From the NCBI GenBank assembly GCA_025966435.1, contig JAICRQ010000146.1, positions 1-7,998 on the forward strand: DNA of 7,998 bases, given 5' to 3'. Positions 1 through 5,853 of the stretch are shown here, in pieces; positions within the stretch are counted from its first letter, which is position 1, and the number at the start of each line of letters is the position of its first letter. Made by a program: the position numbers and the translations under genes. The notes below the pieces were generated by a model. That model was not told the origin of the DNA and made no database searches. It saw nothing but the letters and a program-made list of their open reading frames with translations. Source of the DNA: Anaerolineales bacterium (lineage in GTDB: Bacteria > Chloroflexota > Anaerolineae > Anaerolineales > Villigracilaceae).

Positions 1-1
1 A

Positions 2-814
2 AGCGGTCTCGCGGCGTGTATGCTCGCCGTTGCAGAGGCTAAAAAGCAGAACTTGCGCGGCGATGTCATCTTTATGGGCGTGATCGATGAGGAATACGCT
101 AGTGTGGGGACCTTCGATCTTGCCCGGCGTTCTCACGCAGATGGAGCCATCGTGGCAGAGTTCACGGAGCTTCAACTCATTCTCGCGCACCGAGGCTTTG
201 TCTGGCTCGAAGTAGAAACGATCGGCAAAGCCGCCCACGGCTCGCACCCGGACCTGGGTGTGGACGCCATCGTCAAGATGGGGAAGGTTCTAACAGAGAT
301 GGAGAAGCTCGACCAAAGCCTTCGCGCGAATCCCACTCATCCCTTACTGGGGAGCGGCTCCTTGCACGCCTCGCTGATTCAGGGCGGACAGGAACTCTCC
401 AGCTATCCGGAGCGATGTCTCCTTTCGGTCGAGCGGCGGACTCTTCCAGGCGAAACACCCGAAGCGGTGGAAGGTGAGTTCCTCCAGATCGTAGAGGACC
501 TTCGGCGAGCAGACCCATCCTTCAACGCCGTCATCCGGCGAGGGATTAACCGCTCTCCGCTGGAGACGCGTGAAGACGCCGATATCGTCCAGGCGCTCCA
601 GGCGGCGTCTGTCAAGGTGCTGAATCGCCCATCGCAAATTGCAGGTGTGCCGTTTTGGACAGATGCAGCAGTCCTCTCGGCAGCTGGCACTCCCTCTCTG
701 TTGTTTGGACCGTCTGGCAGCGGCGCACATGCCGTAGAAGAATGGGTGGATCTGGCAAGCGTAAGAACGTGTGCGGAAATCTATCTCGCAACCGCGGTGA
801 ACTTTTGCGGATAA
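2..814 (+). CDS. M20-family metallo-hydrolase (ArgE/DapE/ACY1-like), 5' end outside the window
   Basis: C-terminal part (about 270 residues) of a zinc-dependent amidohydrolase of the M20 family, which removes acyl groups from amino acids or cleaves small peptides in the cytosol. The frame is open to the first base. It enters within the conserved GLAA helix that follows the metal-binding Asp, and that Asp lies outside the window. The Asp-Glu-Glu at 86-94 carries the catalytic Glu and a metal ligand. The inserted dimerisation domain follows, beginning around HRGFVWLEVETIGKAAHGSHP. The C-terminal catalytic part contains WTDAAVLSAAG and a GAHAVEE motif whose His (codon 728-730) is the usual last metal ligand. 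All visible key residues are intact. The substrate cannot be told: acetylornithine deacetylase, succinyl-diaminopimelate desuccinylase and carboxypeptidase-like members share these motifs. Family assignment is strong; exact function is open. Confidence 0.9.
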   Translation, partial: SGLAACMLAVAEAKKQNLRGDVIFMGVIDEEYASVGTFDLARRSHADGAIVAEFTELQLILAHRGFVWLEVETIGKAAHGSHPDLGVDAIVKMGKVLTEMEKLDQSLRANPTHPLLGSGSLHASLIQGGQELSSYPERCLLSVERRTLPGETPEAVEGEFLQIVEDLRRADPSFNAVIRRGINRSPLETREDADIVQALQAASVKVLNRPSQIAGVPFWTDAAVLSAAGTPSLLFGPSGSGAHAVEEWVDLASVRTCAEIYLATAVNFCG

Positions 815-838
815 TTCATTCTAAAGCGCTGAACAGAA

Positions 839-856
839 ACCCCTCCCGAGTGGGGT
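839..856 (+). terminator. weak hairpin after the M20 gene, possible terminator
   Basis: Five base pairs, ACCCC against GGGGT, close an 8-nt loop 24 bases after the M20 stop codon. No U-run follows directly; the next pyrimidine-rich stretch is 869-886. It may end the M20 transcript, but the support is weak. Confidence 0.3.
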
Positions 857-911
857 AACGGAAGGAAACTTTCCCCTTTTCTCCTTGTCAAATGGATGTG
901 AAGAGATTTGC

Positions 912-917
912 AAGGAG
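912..917 (+). promoter_or_regulatory. Shine-Dalgarno site that fixes the hydrolase start
   Basis: AAGGAG lies five bases before the ATG at 923. It supports that ATG over the in-frame TTG at 908, which would precede the ribosome binding site. Confidence 0.85.
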
Positions 918-922
918 ATTTT

Positions 923-2062
923 ATGTTCATTAAGCATTCGAAACTGATACTATTTGTCGGAGTATTTGTTCTTCTCGCTTTTGTTGCTTCGATGTATGCA
1001 CAGCTCGAACTCCCTACACCGGATGGTCCCTATGCAGTTGGCCGAACAACCCTGAACTGGGTTGACACCTCTCGTCCGGAAGTGCTCACGGAAGACCCCA
1101 GCGATTTCCGCGAAGTGGTTGCCATGGTCTGGTACCCAGCAGAGCCAGGAACCGGCGTGAGAGCAGGTTATTTTCCAAATCTCGCTACAGTTTCGGATGC
1201 CCTGGTAGAAAGTGGTGAGGTGGGTTGGTGGGAAGCATTTGGACTACGTTTTATCCGTTCGGAAAGTCGTTTAGATGGAAGTCCCGCAAAAGATGAACAG
1301 GCATTTCCGGTCCTAATTCTTTCTCCCGGCAACGGCACGAATATCGAATTTTATGCAAGCCTTGCCGGAGACATTGCCAGCCATGGATATATTGTGATTG
1401 GCTTAAATCATCCTTATGATGTGCCTGCTGTTAAGTTGTCCAATGGGCAAATTGCAGCTTATGATAAAGATCAGTGGTTATTGGAGGCAGAAGCGCATCA
1501 GGCATACATTGCAGAACGAATCAAGGTGCGAACTGCGGACGTATTATTTGTTTTGAATCAACTGGAGGGGATGAACTTTAACAGTCTCTCTGCAGGTCTC
1601 ATCGATTTGGATGCTGTTGCAGTTGCCGGACATTCCCTCGGCGGGATCGTCGCTTCAGAAGCTTGCAAATCTGATCAGCGCTTCAAAGCCTGTTTGAACT
1701 TTGATGGCGTCCAGAGGGGTGGTCCGTTTTCAACGGACGAGAATTCTATTTCACCTGCGCAGCCGTTTCTGTTCCTGACCAAGGAGCCTCAGCTTCATCC
1801 CAAAATACTGGAACGATTTGAATCCATGCCTGAAAGTTATTGGATTGTGGTGCATGGCGCCTCGCATCAGAGCTTTACAGATGGTCCATTGCTCCAGCCA
1901 TCTCTTGTACCTATCGCGAATCAGGTAGATCGCTTCATGGACTTAATCCGGACCTATACTCTGGCGTTCTTAGATCAGACGCTGAAGGGAAAACCCGATC
2001 CTCTGTTATCAATACAGACGGAGCGAGAAGGGGTGTCGGTGACAACCTTTCCATCACAATAA
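923..2062 (+). CDS. exported alpha/beta hydrolase, platelet-activating-factor acetylhydrolase-like
   Basis: A 379-residue serine hydrolase with an N-terminal hydrophobic segment (about residues 8-22, after two Lys), so it is exported or membrane-anchored. Cleavage after the Ala of SMYA (residue 26) is possible but not ideal. The catalytic triad fits the PAF-acetylhydrolase group: nucleophile Ser238 in GHSLGG, Asp261 in NFDG, and His315 in GASHQSFTD. The stretch LSPGNGTN (133-140) sits where the oxyanion-hole loop is expected. These enzymes cleave short or oxidised acyl esters, usually of phospholipids; the true substrate here is unknown, and a dienelactone-hydrolase-like or general esterase role is also possible. 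It follows the M20 gene by 108 bases and converges on the repeat-protein gene. Sampled stretches are about 43% GC against about 60% in the M20 gene, so recent acquisition is possible. No convincing promoter was seen upstream. Confidence 0.8.
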   Translation: MFIKHSKLILFVGVFVLLAFVASMYAQLELPTPDGPYAVGRTTLNWVDTSRPEVLTEDPSDFREVVAMVWYPAEPGTGVRAGYFPNLATVSDALVESGEVGWWEAFGLRFIRSESRLDGSPAKDEQAFPVLILSPGNGTNIEFYASLAGDIASHGYIVIGLNHPYDVPAVKLSNGQIAAYDKDQWLLEAEAHQAYIAERIKVRTADVLFVLNQLEGMNFNSLSAGLIDLDAVAVAGHSLGGIVASEACKSDQRFKACLNFDGVQRGGPFSTDENSISPAQPFLFLTKEPQLHPKILERFESMPESYWIVVHGASHQSFTDGPLLQPSLVPIANQVDRFMDLIRTYTLAFLDQTLKGKPDPLLSIQTEREGVSVTTFPSQ

Positions 2063-2077
2063 AGAGTTCTGATAAAA

Positions 2078-2109
2078 AATCTCGAAAACCCTGGAAGATT
2101 TTCGAGATT
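2078..2109. terminator. bidirectional rho-independent terminator between convergent genes
   Basis: A perfect 11-bp inverted repeat (AATCTCGAAAA against TTTTCGAGATT) closes a 10-nt loop. Read on the minus strand, the second arm runs into a TTTTTT stretch, so it ends the repeat-protein operon well. On the plus strand only GAAGTTTTG follows, so it is weaker for the hydrolase gene. Confidence 0.8.
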
Positions 2110-2131
2110 GAAGTTTTGTGCACACAGTCAC

Positions 2132-3688
2132 TTATGGCTTGATCTTCACCCCGGCGGCGCGCAGTTCTTCCAACAGGTCTTTGTCTACGCCGTGGATGCG
2201 CATGTCGAGCAGCTGTGAGAGGGACAGATCCTCGCCATACTTGCGGCGCATCTCGCGAATGAAGCGCGGCGTCACATGATGGATTCCCAGTTCCACCAGT
2301 TCATCAACGGAGACATCTTTGAATCCCAGCTCGGCAAGTTCGCGCACGAACTTGGGAGATACATTGTGATTACGAAGCTCCACCAGCTCATCGGTATCTA
2401 TATCTTTCAAGCCCAGTTCGTGCATGGCATGGATGAAGTTTGCCGAGATATCGTGATTCCGTAATTCAACGAAATCTTCGACGTCCAGGTCCTTGAGTCC
2501 CATCTGGCGCAGCTCAGCGATAAACTCAGGCGAAACGCCGTGTGTACTCAATTCCACCAAATCGTCTACATCCAGGTCGTTTAGTCCAAGCTGACGCATG
2601 GACGCAATAAAATCGGGGGAAACCCCATGAGTGCCGAGCTCTACCAGCTCATCAATGTCCAGGTCCTTGAACCCCAGGCTGCGTAATTCGGCGATAAACT
2701 TGGGTGAGACGCCATGCGCCCCAAGCTCTGCCAGGTCGTCAATATCCATGTCCTTGAGACCGAGGCTATGCAGTTCGGCAATGTACTTGGGGGAAACGCC
2801 GTGGCGACTCAATTCCACCAGATCTTCCGTTTCGAAGTCCTTGAAGCCTAGCTTTCTTAGCTCTGCGACATATTTCGGGGAAACACCGTGACGGCTTAGC
2901 TCAACAATGTCGTCCAACTCCAGATCGCTCAATCCTTGCTGCCCTAGTTCGACGATGAACTTCAAGGAGACGCCGTTGCGGCTCAGCTCGACCAGCTCAT
3001 CCACACCCAGGTTTTGGAGGCCCGCCTGGCGCATCTCGGCGATGTACTTCGCGGAAACATCGTGATTGCTCAATTCGATTAGCTCATCCACATCTAAGTC
3101 TTTGAGTCCTGCCTGGCGTAGTTCGGCAATATATTTGGCGGAGACGTCGTGATCGCTCAGTTCGATTAATTCATCGACCTCGAAATCCTTGAGTCCCAGC
3201 GCGTGCAGGGTGGAGACATATTTGGCAGAAACACCGTGATCTCGGAGTTCTACGAGCGCATCCACGTCGAGATCGGTGATGCCCATTTCGCGCAGCTCAC
3301 GAACGTAGCGCGGCGTAATGTCATGGGTGCGCAGTTCGAGCCATTCGCTCACGCCATCTGGTTCCAGGCCCAGCGCGAGTATTTCACGGATGTATTCCGC
3401 CGTCAACTTCTCGGATTGCAGCTCTTGGATGTCGCTGAGAGTGACCTGGTCAATGCCGGCTTCTTTCAGCGCCGCGATCAGATCCTTCGATCGCCCTGCA
3501 GACGAAGGGGGAGTGGAAAGCGATGTCAGATGAGACAAATGCGATAGCGGCGTGACAAGCTCCGAGGAGGAACCGGACGCCTCGTCAACGGCTTCCATCG
3601 CCTTGAAAAGCTGTTCGGCCTCTTCCGCCGTGATCTTCCCTTCGGCGAGCATATCTAACACCATCAAACGTTCTTTTTGGCCATTCAT
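2132..3688 (-). CDS. SHOCT-like N-terminus fused to fifteen 29-residue helical repeats (solenoid protein of unknown function)
   Basis: A 518-residue cytosolic protein with no signal peptide, membrane segment or cysteine. Residues 1-33 form a SHOCT-like helical hairpin (VLDMLAEGKITAEEAEQLF), as at the N-terminus of YvlB/LiaX-type and DUF4097 proteins. Residues 34-65 are a Ser/Thr/Pro-rich linker. Residues 66-500 are fifteen gapless units of 29 residues, and 501-518 are a partial sixteenth. Each unit reads as two short helices, roughly VSPKYIAELRSLGLKD then LDIDELVELSTHG, so an alpha-solenoid is likely. Similar repeats occur, as I recall, behind BlaR1/M56-type peptidases in Acidobacteria and relatives. 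The ATG overlaps the DUF2089 stop codon (ATGA), and AAGGAGA at 3701-3695 lies seven bases upstream, so the start is firm. A protein-binding scaffold or sensor role is inferred only; no enzymatic motif is visible. Confidence 0.85.
   Translation of the reverse strand: MNGQKERLMVLDMLAEGKITAEEAEQLFKAMEAVDEASGSSSELVTPLSHLSHLTSLSTPPSSAGRSKDLIAALKEAGIDQVTLSDIQELQSEKLTAEYIREILALGLEPDGVSEWLELRTHDITPRYVRELREMGITDLDVDALVELRDHGVSAKYVSTLHALGLKDFEVDELIELSDHDVSAKYIAELRQAGLKDLDVDELIELSNHDVSAKYIAEMRQAGLQNLGVDELVELSRNGVSLKFIVELGQQGLSDLELDDIVELSRHGVSPKYVAELRKLGFKDFETEDLVELSRHGVSPKYIAELHSLGLKDMDIDDLAELGAHGVSPKFIAELRSLGFKDLDIDELVELGTHGVSPDFIASMRQLGLNDLDVDDLVELSTHGVSPEFIAELRQMGLKDLDVEDFVELRNHDISANFIHAMHELGLKDIDTDELVELRNHNVSPKFVRELAELGFKDVSVDELVELGIHHVTPRFIREMRRKYGEDLSLSQLLDMRIHGVDKDLLEELRAAGVKIKP
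2135..3493 (-). repeat. coding tandem repeat: 15 complete 87-bp units plus a 54-bp partial unit
   Basis: Complete units start on the minus strand at 3493 and every 87 bases after that, down to 2275. The partial unit covers 2188-2135. There are no insertions or deletions between units. The protein consensus is well kept: Gly at unit position 13 in all but the last complete unit, an acidic residue at 24, Leu at 25 and His at 28. Codons differ between units (for example, several forms of the LVEL stretch), so this is an old array held by selection on the protein and not a recent minisatellite. Confidence 0.9.
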
Positions 3689-4068
3689 GAGCGGTCTCCT
3701 TTTAGTTGTGAGAGTAAACGGGTGGCTTCCTGCACGTTGATCTCACCCCGTCCGAGCTGAGCAAGGATTTCTTGGCGGCGGGTCGAAAGGTCGTCCTCTT
3801 GAGGTGCTTCCATACCCATTTCGGCAATGACCTCGTCCAGCTGGCGGCGAATCGCCCAGTAGGATTCGCCGGTCTCGCGTTCCATCTCCTTGACATTGCC
3901 GCGGTTGCGTACGAACGTTTCGAGAAACTTCAGACTTTCAGGAGAAAGTCGGGAAAACGGAGAAAGCTCAAATTTGCCGACCACGCCGGTGCCGCACACA
4001 GTGCAATTTAACTGTGTGACGACAAGAGGAGAGGAACAACTGGGACAGGACTGGGGGATTAGCGGCAT
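3685..4068 (-). CDS. DUF2089-family zinc-ribbon/HTH protein with SHOCT-like C-terminus
   Basis: A 127-residue putative regulator. An N-terminal zinc ribbon has CPSC (Cys8, Cys11) and CTVC (Cys22, Cys25). Residues 41-85 (LSPESLKFLETFVRNRGNVKEME onward) form a helical region resembling a helix-turn-helix, with the pattern GNVKEMERETGESYWAIRRQL. Residues 98-122 are a SHOCT-like hairpin (ILAQLGRGEINVQEATRLL) that resembles the N-terminus of the next protein. The ATG at 4068 is chosen because GGAG lies six bases upstream and the promoter lies just before it. A longer frame from a TTG at 4116 would start inside the -35 box. The stop overlaps the next start as ATGA, so the two genes are translationally coupled. 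The family is of unknown function; DNA binding is inferred from the fold, and autoregulation is plausible from the repeats in its promoter. Confidence 0.85.
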   Translation of the reverse strand: MPLIPQSCPSCSSPLVVTQLNCTVCGTGVVGKFELSPFSRLSPESLKFLETFVRNRGNVKEMERETGESYWAIRRQLDEVIAEMGMEAPQEDDLSTRRQEILAQLGRGEINVQEATRLLSQLKGDRS

Positions 4069-4087
4069 ATCATACTCCAATGGCGGT

Positions 4088-4116
4088 AGTCTATCAAATA
4101 TTTTGTGATTTGTCAA
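4088..4116 (-). promoter_or_regulatory. sigma-70-type promoter of the DUF2089/repeat-protein operon
   Basis: On the minus strand, a perfect TTGACA (4116-4111) is followed after 17 bases by TAGACT (4093-4088), which matches four of six consensus positions. Transcription would start near 4081, giving a leader of about 13 bases that just includes the GGAG of the DUF2089 gene. Confidence 0.7.
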
Positions 4117-4144
4117 TATTTTTGGTAATATGTAAAATATTTTG
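4096..4144. repeat. three AT-rich near-palindromic repeats across the DUF2089 promoter (candidate operators)
   Basis: AAATATTTTG at 4096-4105, AATATTTTTG at 4115-4124 and AAATATTTTG at 4135-4144, spaced 19 and 20 bases apart. The third lies within a perfect AAAATATTTT palindrome. The first lies in the promoter spacer, the second overlaps the -35 box, and the third lies upstream at about -55. This fits binding by a regulator on one face of the helix, but AT-rich DNA can produce such patterns by chance. Confidence 0.45.
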
Positions 4145-4195
4145 GTTTTATTCTAATGTAATGCTATTTTTCTGAGAGAATCGCTTAAAAGAACA

Positions 4196-4233
4196 AACCT
4201 CCCGGCTTCTTTACAGATTTTTACCGGGAGGTT
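4196..4233 (-). terminator. rho-independent terminator of the sigma factor gene
   Basis: A perfect 10-bp stem (AACCTCCCGG against CCGGGAGGTT) with an 18-nt loop, 40 bases past the sigma stop codon. On the minus strand it is followed by the U-rich TTTGTTCTTTT. It separates the sigma gene from the DUF2089 operon. Confidence 0.8.
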
Positions 4234-4273
4234 CATGCTTACCAAGTTCCGCTGGTGTAAGATAACGATGGGG

Positions 4274-4849
4274 TTACCAATCGCTGTCTTCCTCGTCCTC
4301 TTCATCCATGTGAACCCCCATTGCTTTTCTGAGCTTGGCAATTCCGCGATTCTGGATGACTTTGATATTATTGACTTCCTTGCCGATGATTTCGGCAGTT
4401 TCCTTGAGGCTGAAATCTTCCAGGAAGCGCAGGATAATGACATGACGCTGGTCTTCTGTCAGCTCGGTCTGCATGGCGGTAATCAGGGCCTCCATCATCA
4501 CCCGCTCCTCGATCTGCGATTGAGTCGGCGCGAATTGGCCGCCCTCATATGCATTCGCAGCGACTTCCAATGGTGCGTTGTGCTGATTGTCGCGGGAGCG
4601 GTCTACCACCAGATGGTAGGCAGTCTGATATAGATAGGAGCGAAGATTCGTGCGCGGGCCTTTGCCCTGCCCAAATTGTTCCAGGAGCTGAGCAAATACA
4701 TCCCCTACAATGTTGTCTGCTACAATAGAGTCGTGACACAGGCGCAAGGTGTATTTATAGATGGCGGGCGCGAACTGATCGAAGATCGTAGTAAGCGCTG
4801 CTTCGTCAAGTTTTTGGGCAGCCTTTAATAGATTGGGTCCCTCTGTCAC
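4274..4849 (-). CDS. ECF-type RNA polymerase sigma factor (sigma-70 family)
   Basis: A 191-residue sigma factor that would direct RNA polymerase to a specific promoter set. Region 2 covers about residues 20-86 (FDQFAPAIYKYTLRLCHD through the SYLYQTAYHLVVDRSR helix). Region 4 covers about 115-176 and includes LTEDQRHVIILRFLEDFSL, then KETAEIIGKEVNNIKVIQNR, then GIAKLRKAMG. Regions 1.1 and 3 are absent, as usual for ECF factors. The last eleven residues (MDEEDEEDSDW) form a strongly acidic tail. The start is a GTG with GAGG four bases upstream and an in-frame stop just before it. No anti-sigma gene is adjacent: downstream is a terminator and a separate promoter, and upstream is a control region. 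The target genes cannot be told from this window. Confidence 0.92.
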   Translation of the reverse strand: MTEGPNLLKAAQKLDEAALTTIFDQFAPAIYKYTLRLCHDSIVADNIVGDVFAQLLEQFGQGKGPRTNLRSYLYQTAYHLVVDRSRDNQHNAPLEVAANAYEGGQFAPTQSQIEERVMMEALITAMQTELTEDQRHVIILRFLEDFSLKETAEIIGKEVNNIKVIQNRGIAKLRKAMGVHMDEEDEEDSDW

Positions 4850-4941
4850 CGAGCCTCACTTCTCAATGTTTGCTTCATCATGATGGAAGGCGCCCTTGCG
4901 TTCAAAAGTGCGAGAAAATTCCATTGGAAAAAGTCCATGTT

Positions 4942-4984
4942 CTGGGTTTGACTGTATTATAAACCTTTTTGAAACCCAGGGTTT
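4942..4984 (-). promoter_or_regulatory. candidate regulated promoter of the sigma factor gene, with palindromic element at the -35 position
   Basis: On the minus strand there is a perfect TATAAT (4961-4956) but no -35 consensus. The -35 position is instead occupied by the palindrome AAACCCAGGGTTT (4972-4984). A further half-site, CTGGGTTT on the plus strand at 4942-4949, lies at the expected transcription start and forms an 8-bp inverted repeat with AAACCCAG at 4972-4979. The leader to the GTG would be about 100 bases. The layout suggests control by a DNA-binding protein. No experimental support is available. Confidence 0.45.
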
Positions 4985-5180
4985 TCATTTCGGACAAAGG
5001 GCGCACTCCAAAGTTTACAAATCAGAAAAGCGTCTACTGCCTGTCAGACTCACAAGCAGACCTTTTCGATCCATTCCAAAGCCAAAACGCGTATCTCACT
5101 TTACTCTATGATGCGGCACCTTCTCATCAACTTATTATCGAACAAATGTAACAAATCGTCTATACCGGGAGTCTAATTGA

Positions 5181-5186
5181 TATAAT
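5181..5186 (+). promoter_or_regulatory. possible -10 box of the sulfite-oxidase-like gene
   Basis: A perfect TATAAT 17 bases before the ATG, with no recognisable -35 at 16-18 bases spacing. Transcription would start around 5192-5193, right at the AGGAG ribosome site (5193-5197), giving a very short leader. The match may be fortuitous. Confidence 0.35.
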
Positions 5187-5203
5187 TTTGATAGGAGATT
5201 ATT

Positions 5204-5848
5204 ATGTTTTCGTCATTTGAAGGCTTAGATCGGCGTAAGGAAGAGAGTCGGGTTCGCAGTGAAGGGCGTCTTCCGCCCGGGCAATCTCTGACTCTGAAGT
5301 TTCCTGTGCTGCACTATGGGCCGGTTCCGCACTTCAACCCTGCGACGTGGGACTTCCGGGTTTGGGGCGAGGTGGAAGAGGAAAAGAGCTGGACCTGGGA
5401 GCAATTCAATCAACTTCCTCGAACGACGATCCAGATGGACATCCATTGTGTGACGCGCTGGAGCAAGTTCGACACGGTTTGGGAAGGCGTTTCGGTCAAG
5501 ACTATGGTAGACCAGGGTCTTTTCAAAATCAAGCCGACCGCCACCCATGTGATGCAGCATGCCGAATATGGTTTCACGGTCAACCTCCCGCTTGAGGTAG
5601 TGCTGCAAGATAACTTTCTGATGGCAACCCACTTCAACGGGGAGCCGATCACGCCAGACCATGGATATCCGCTGCGCGGGGTGGTGGGGCTGATCCCCAG
5701 CCACAAGAATCTGGAAACGCCGTATTTCTGGAAGGGTGCCAAATGGCTGCGCTCGCTCGAGTTCATGCCGCGTGACCGGCGTGGCTTCTGGGAACAGGCA
5801 GGCTATCACAACCGGGCAGACGTCTGGCGCGAGGAACGATTCGGTTAA
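5204..5848 (+). CDS. sulfite-oxidase-like molybdopterin oxidoreductase, cytosolic
   Basis: A 214-residue protein of the oxidoreductase molybdopterin-binding fold shared by sulfite oxidase and MsrP/YedY. The sequence FPVLHYGPVPHFNPATWDFRV starts the fold. Cys82 in DIHCVTRWSKFD is the expected molybdenum ligand. The substrate-side elements WEGVSVKTMVD and DHGYPLRGVVG follow, and FWKGAKWLRSLEF is the typical end of the domain. No Tat or Sec signal, heme domain or dimerisation domain is present, so it is a single-domain cytosolic form; its physiological substrate is unknown. Between the PLR and FWKGAKW motifs there are about ten residues more (around SHKNLETPY) than I recall in common members. 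The start is supported by AGGAG six bases upstream. It appears monocistronic, with a strong terminator directly after the stop codon. Confidence 0.88.
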   Translation: MFSSFEGLDRRKEESRVRSEGRLPPGQSLTLKFPVLHYGPVPHFNPATWDFRVWGEVEEEKSWTWEQFNQLPRTTIQMDIHCVTRWSKFDTVWEGVSVKTMVDQGLFKIKPTATHVMQHAEYGFTVNLPLEVVLQDNFLMATHFNGEPITPDHGYPLRGVVGLIPSHKNLETPYFWKGAKWLRSLEFMPRDRRGFWEQAGYHNRADVWREERFG

Positions 5849-5853
5849 AAAAA

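Larger units (their letters stand above)
4850..5203. other. 354-bp divergent intergenic control region
   Basis: Lies between the minus-strand sigma gene and the plus-strand sulfite-oxidase-like gene. It holds the candidate sigma promoter with its palindrome (4942-4984) and a TATAAT (5181-5186) ahead of the oxidoreductase gene. The 5000-5160 part shows no gene, RNA or strong repeat that I can support. Confidence 0.6.

Noticed and set aside
908..922. TTG start extending the PAF-acetylhydrolase-like protein by five residues
   Set aside because: The codon lies before the AAGGAG that serves the ATG at 923, and the extension would spoil the signal-peptide N-terminus.
2631..2891. Plus-strand open frames opposite the repeat gene (also 2276-2464, 3203-3547, 3318-3533)
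   Set aside because: They are antisense shadows of the 87-bp repeats, with Ser/Arg-rich translations and no ribosome sites.
2135..3493. Regular repeats resembling a CRISPR array or minisatellite
   Set aside because: The 87-bp units are coding throughout, without unique spacers, and differ at the DNA level while the protein consensus is kept.
4235..4633. 132-codon plus-strand frame opposite the sigma gene
   Set aside because: It is antisense to a clear ECF sigma gene and starts next to its terminator; no ribosome site.
4948..4960. Plus-strand TTGACT and TATTAT as a promoter toward the oxidoreductase gene
   Set aside because: The two boxes are only one base apart, and no -10 lies 16-18 bases after the TTGACT.
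4969..5151. Small plus-strand frame of 60 codons in the divergent control region (and an overlapping one at 4896-5111)
   Set aside because: The TTG start has no ribosome site, the frame overlaps the sigma promoter palindrome, and no domain is recognisable.
5225..5809. 194-codon minus-strand frame opposite the sulfite-oxidase-like gene
   Set aside because: It is an antisense shadow of a clearly recognisable enzyme gene, with no family features of its own.
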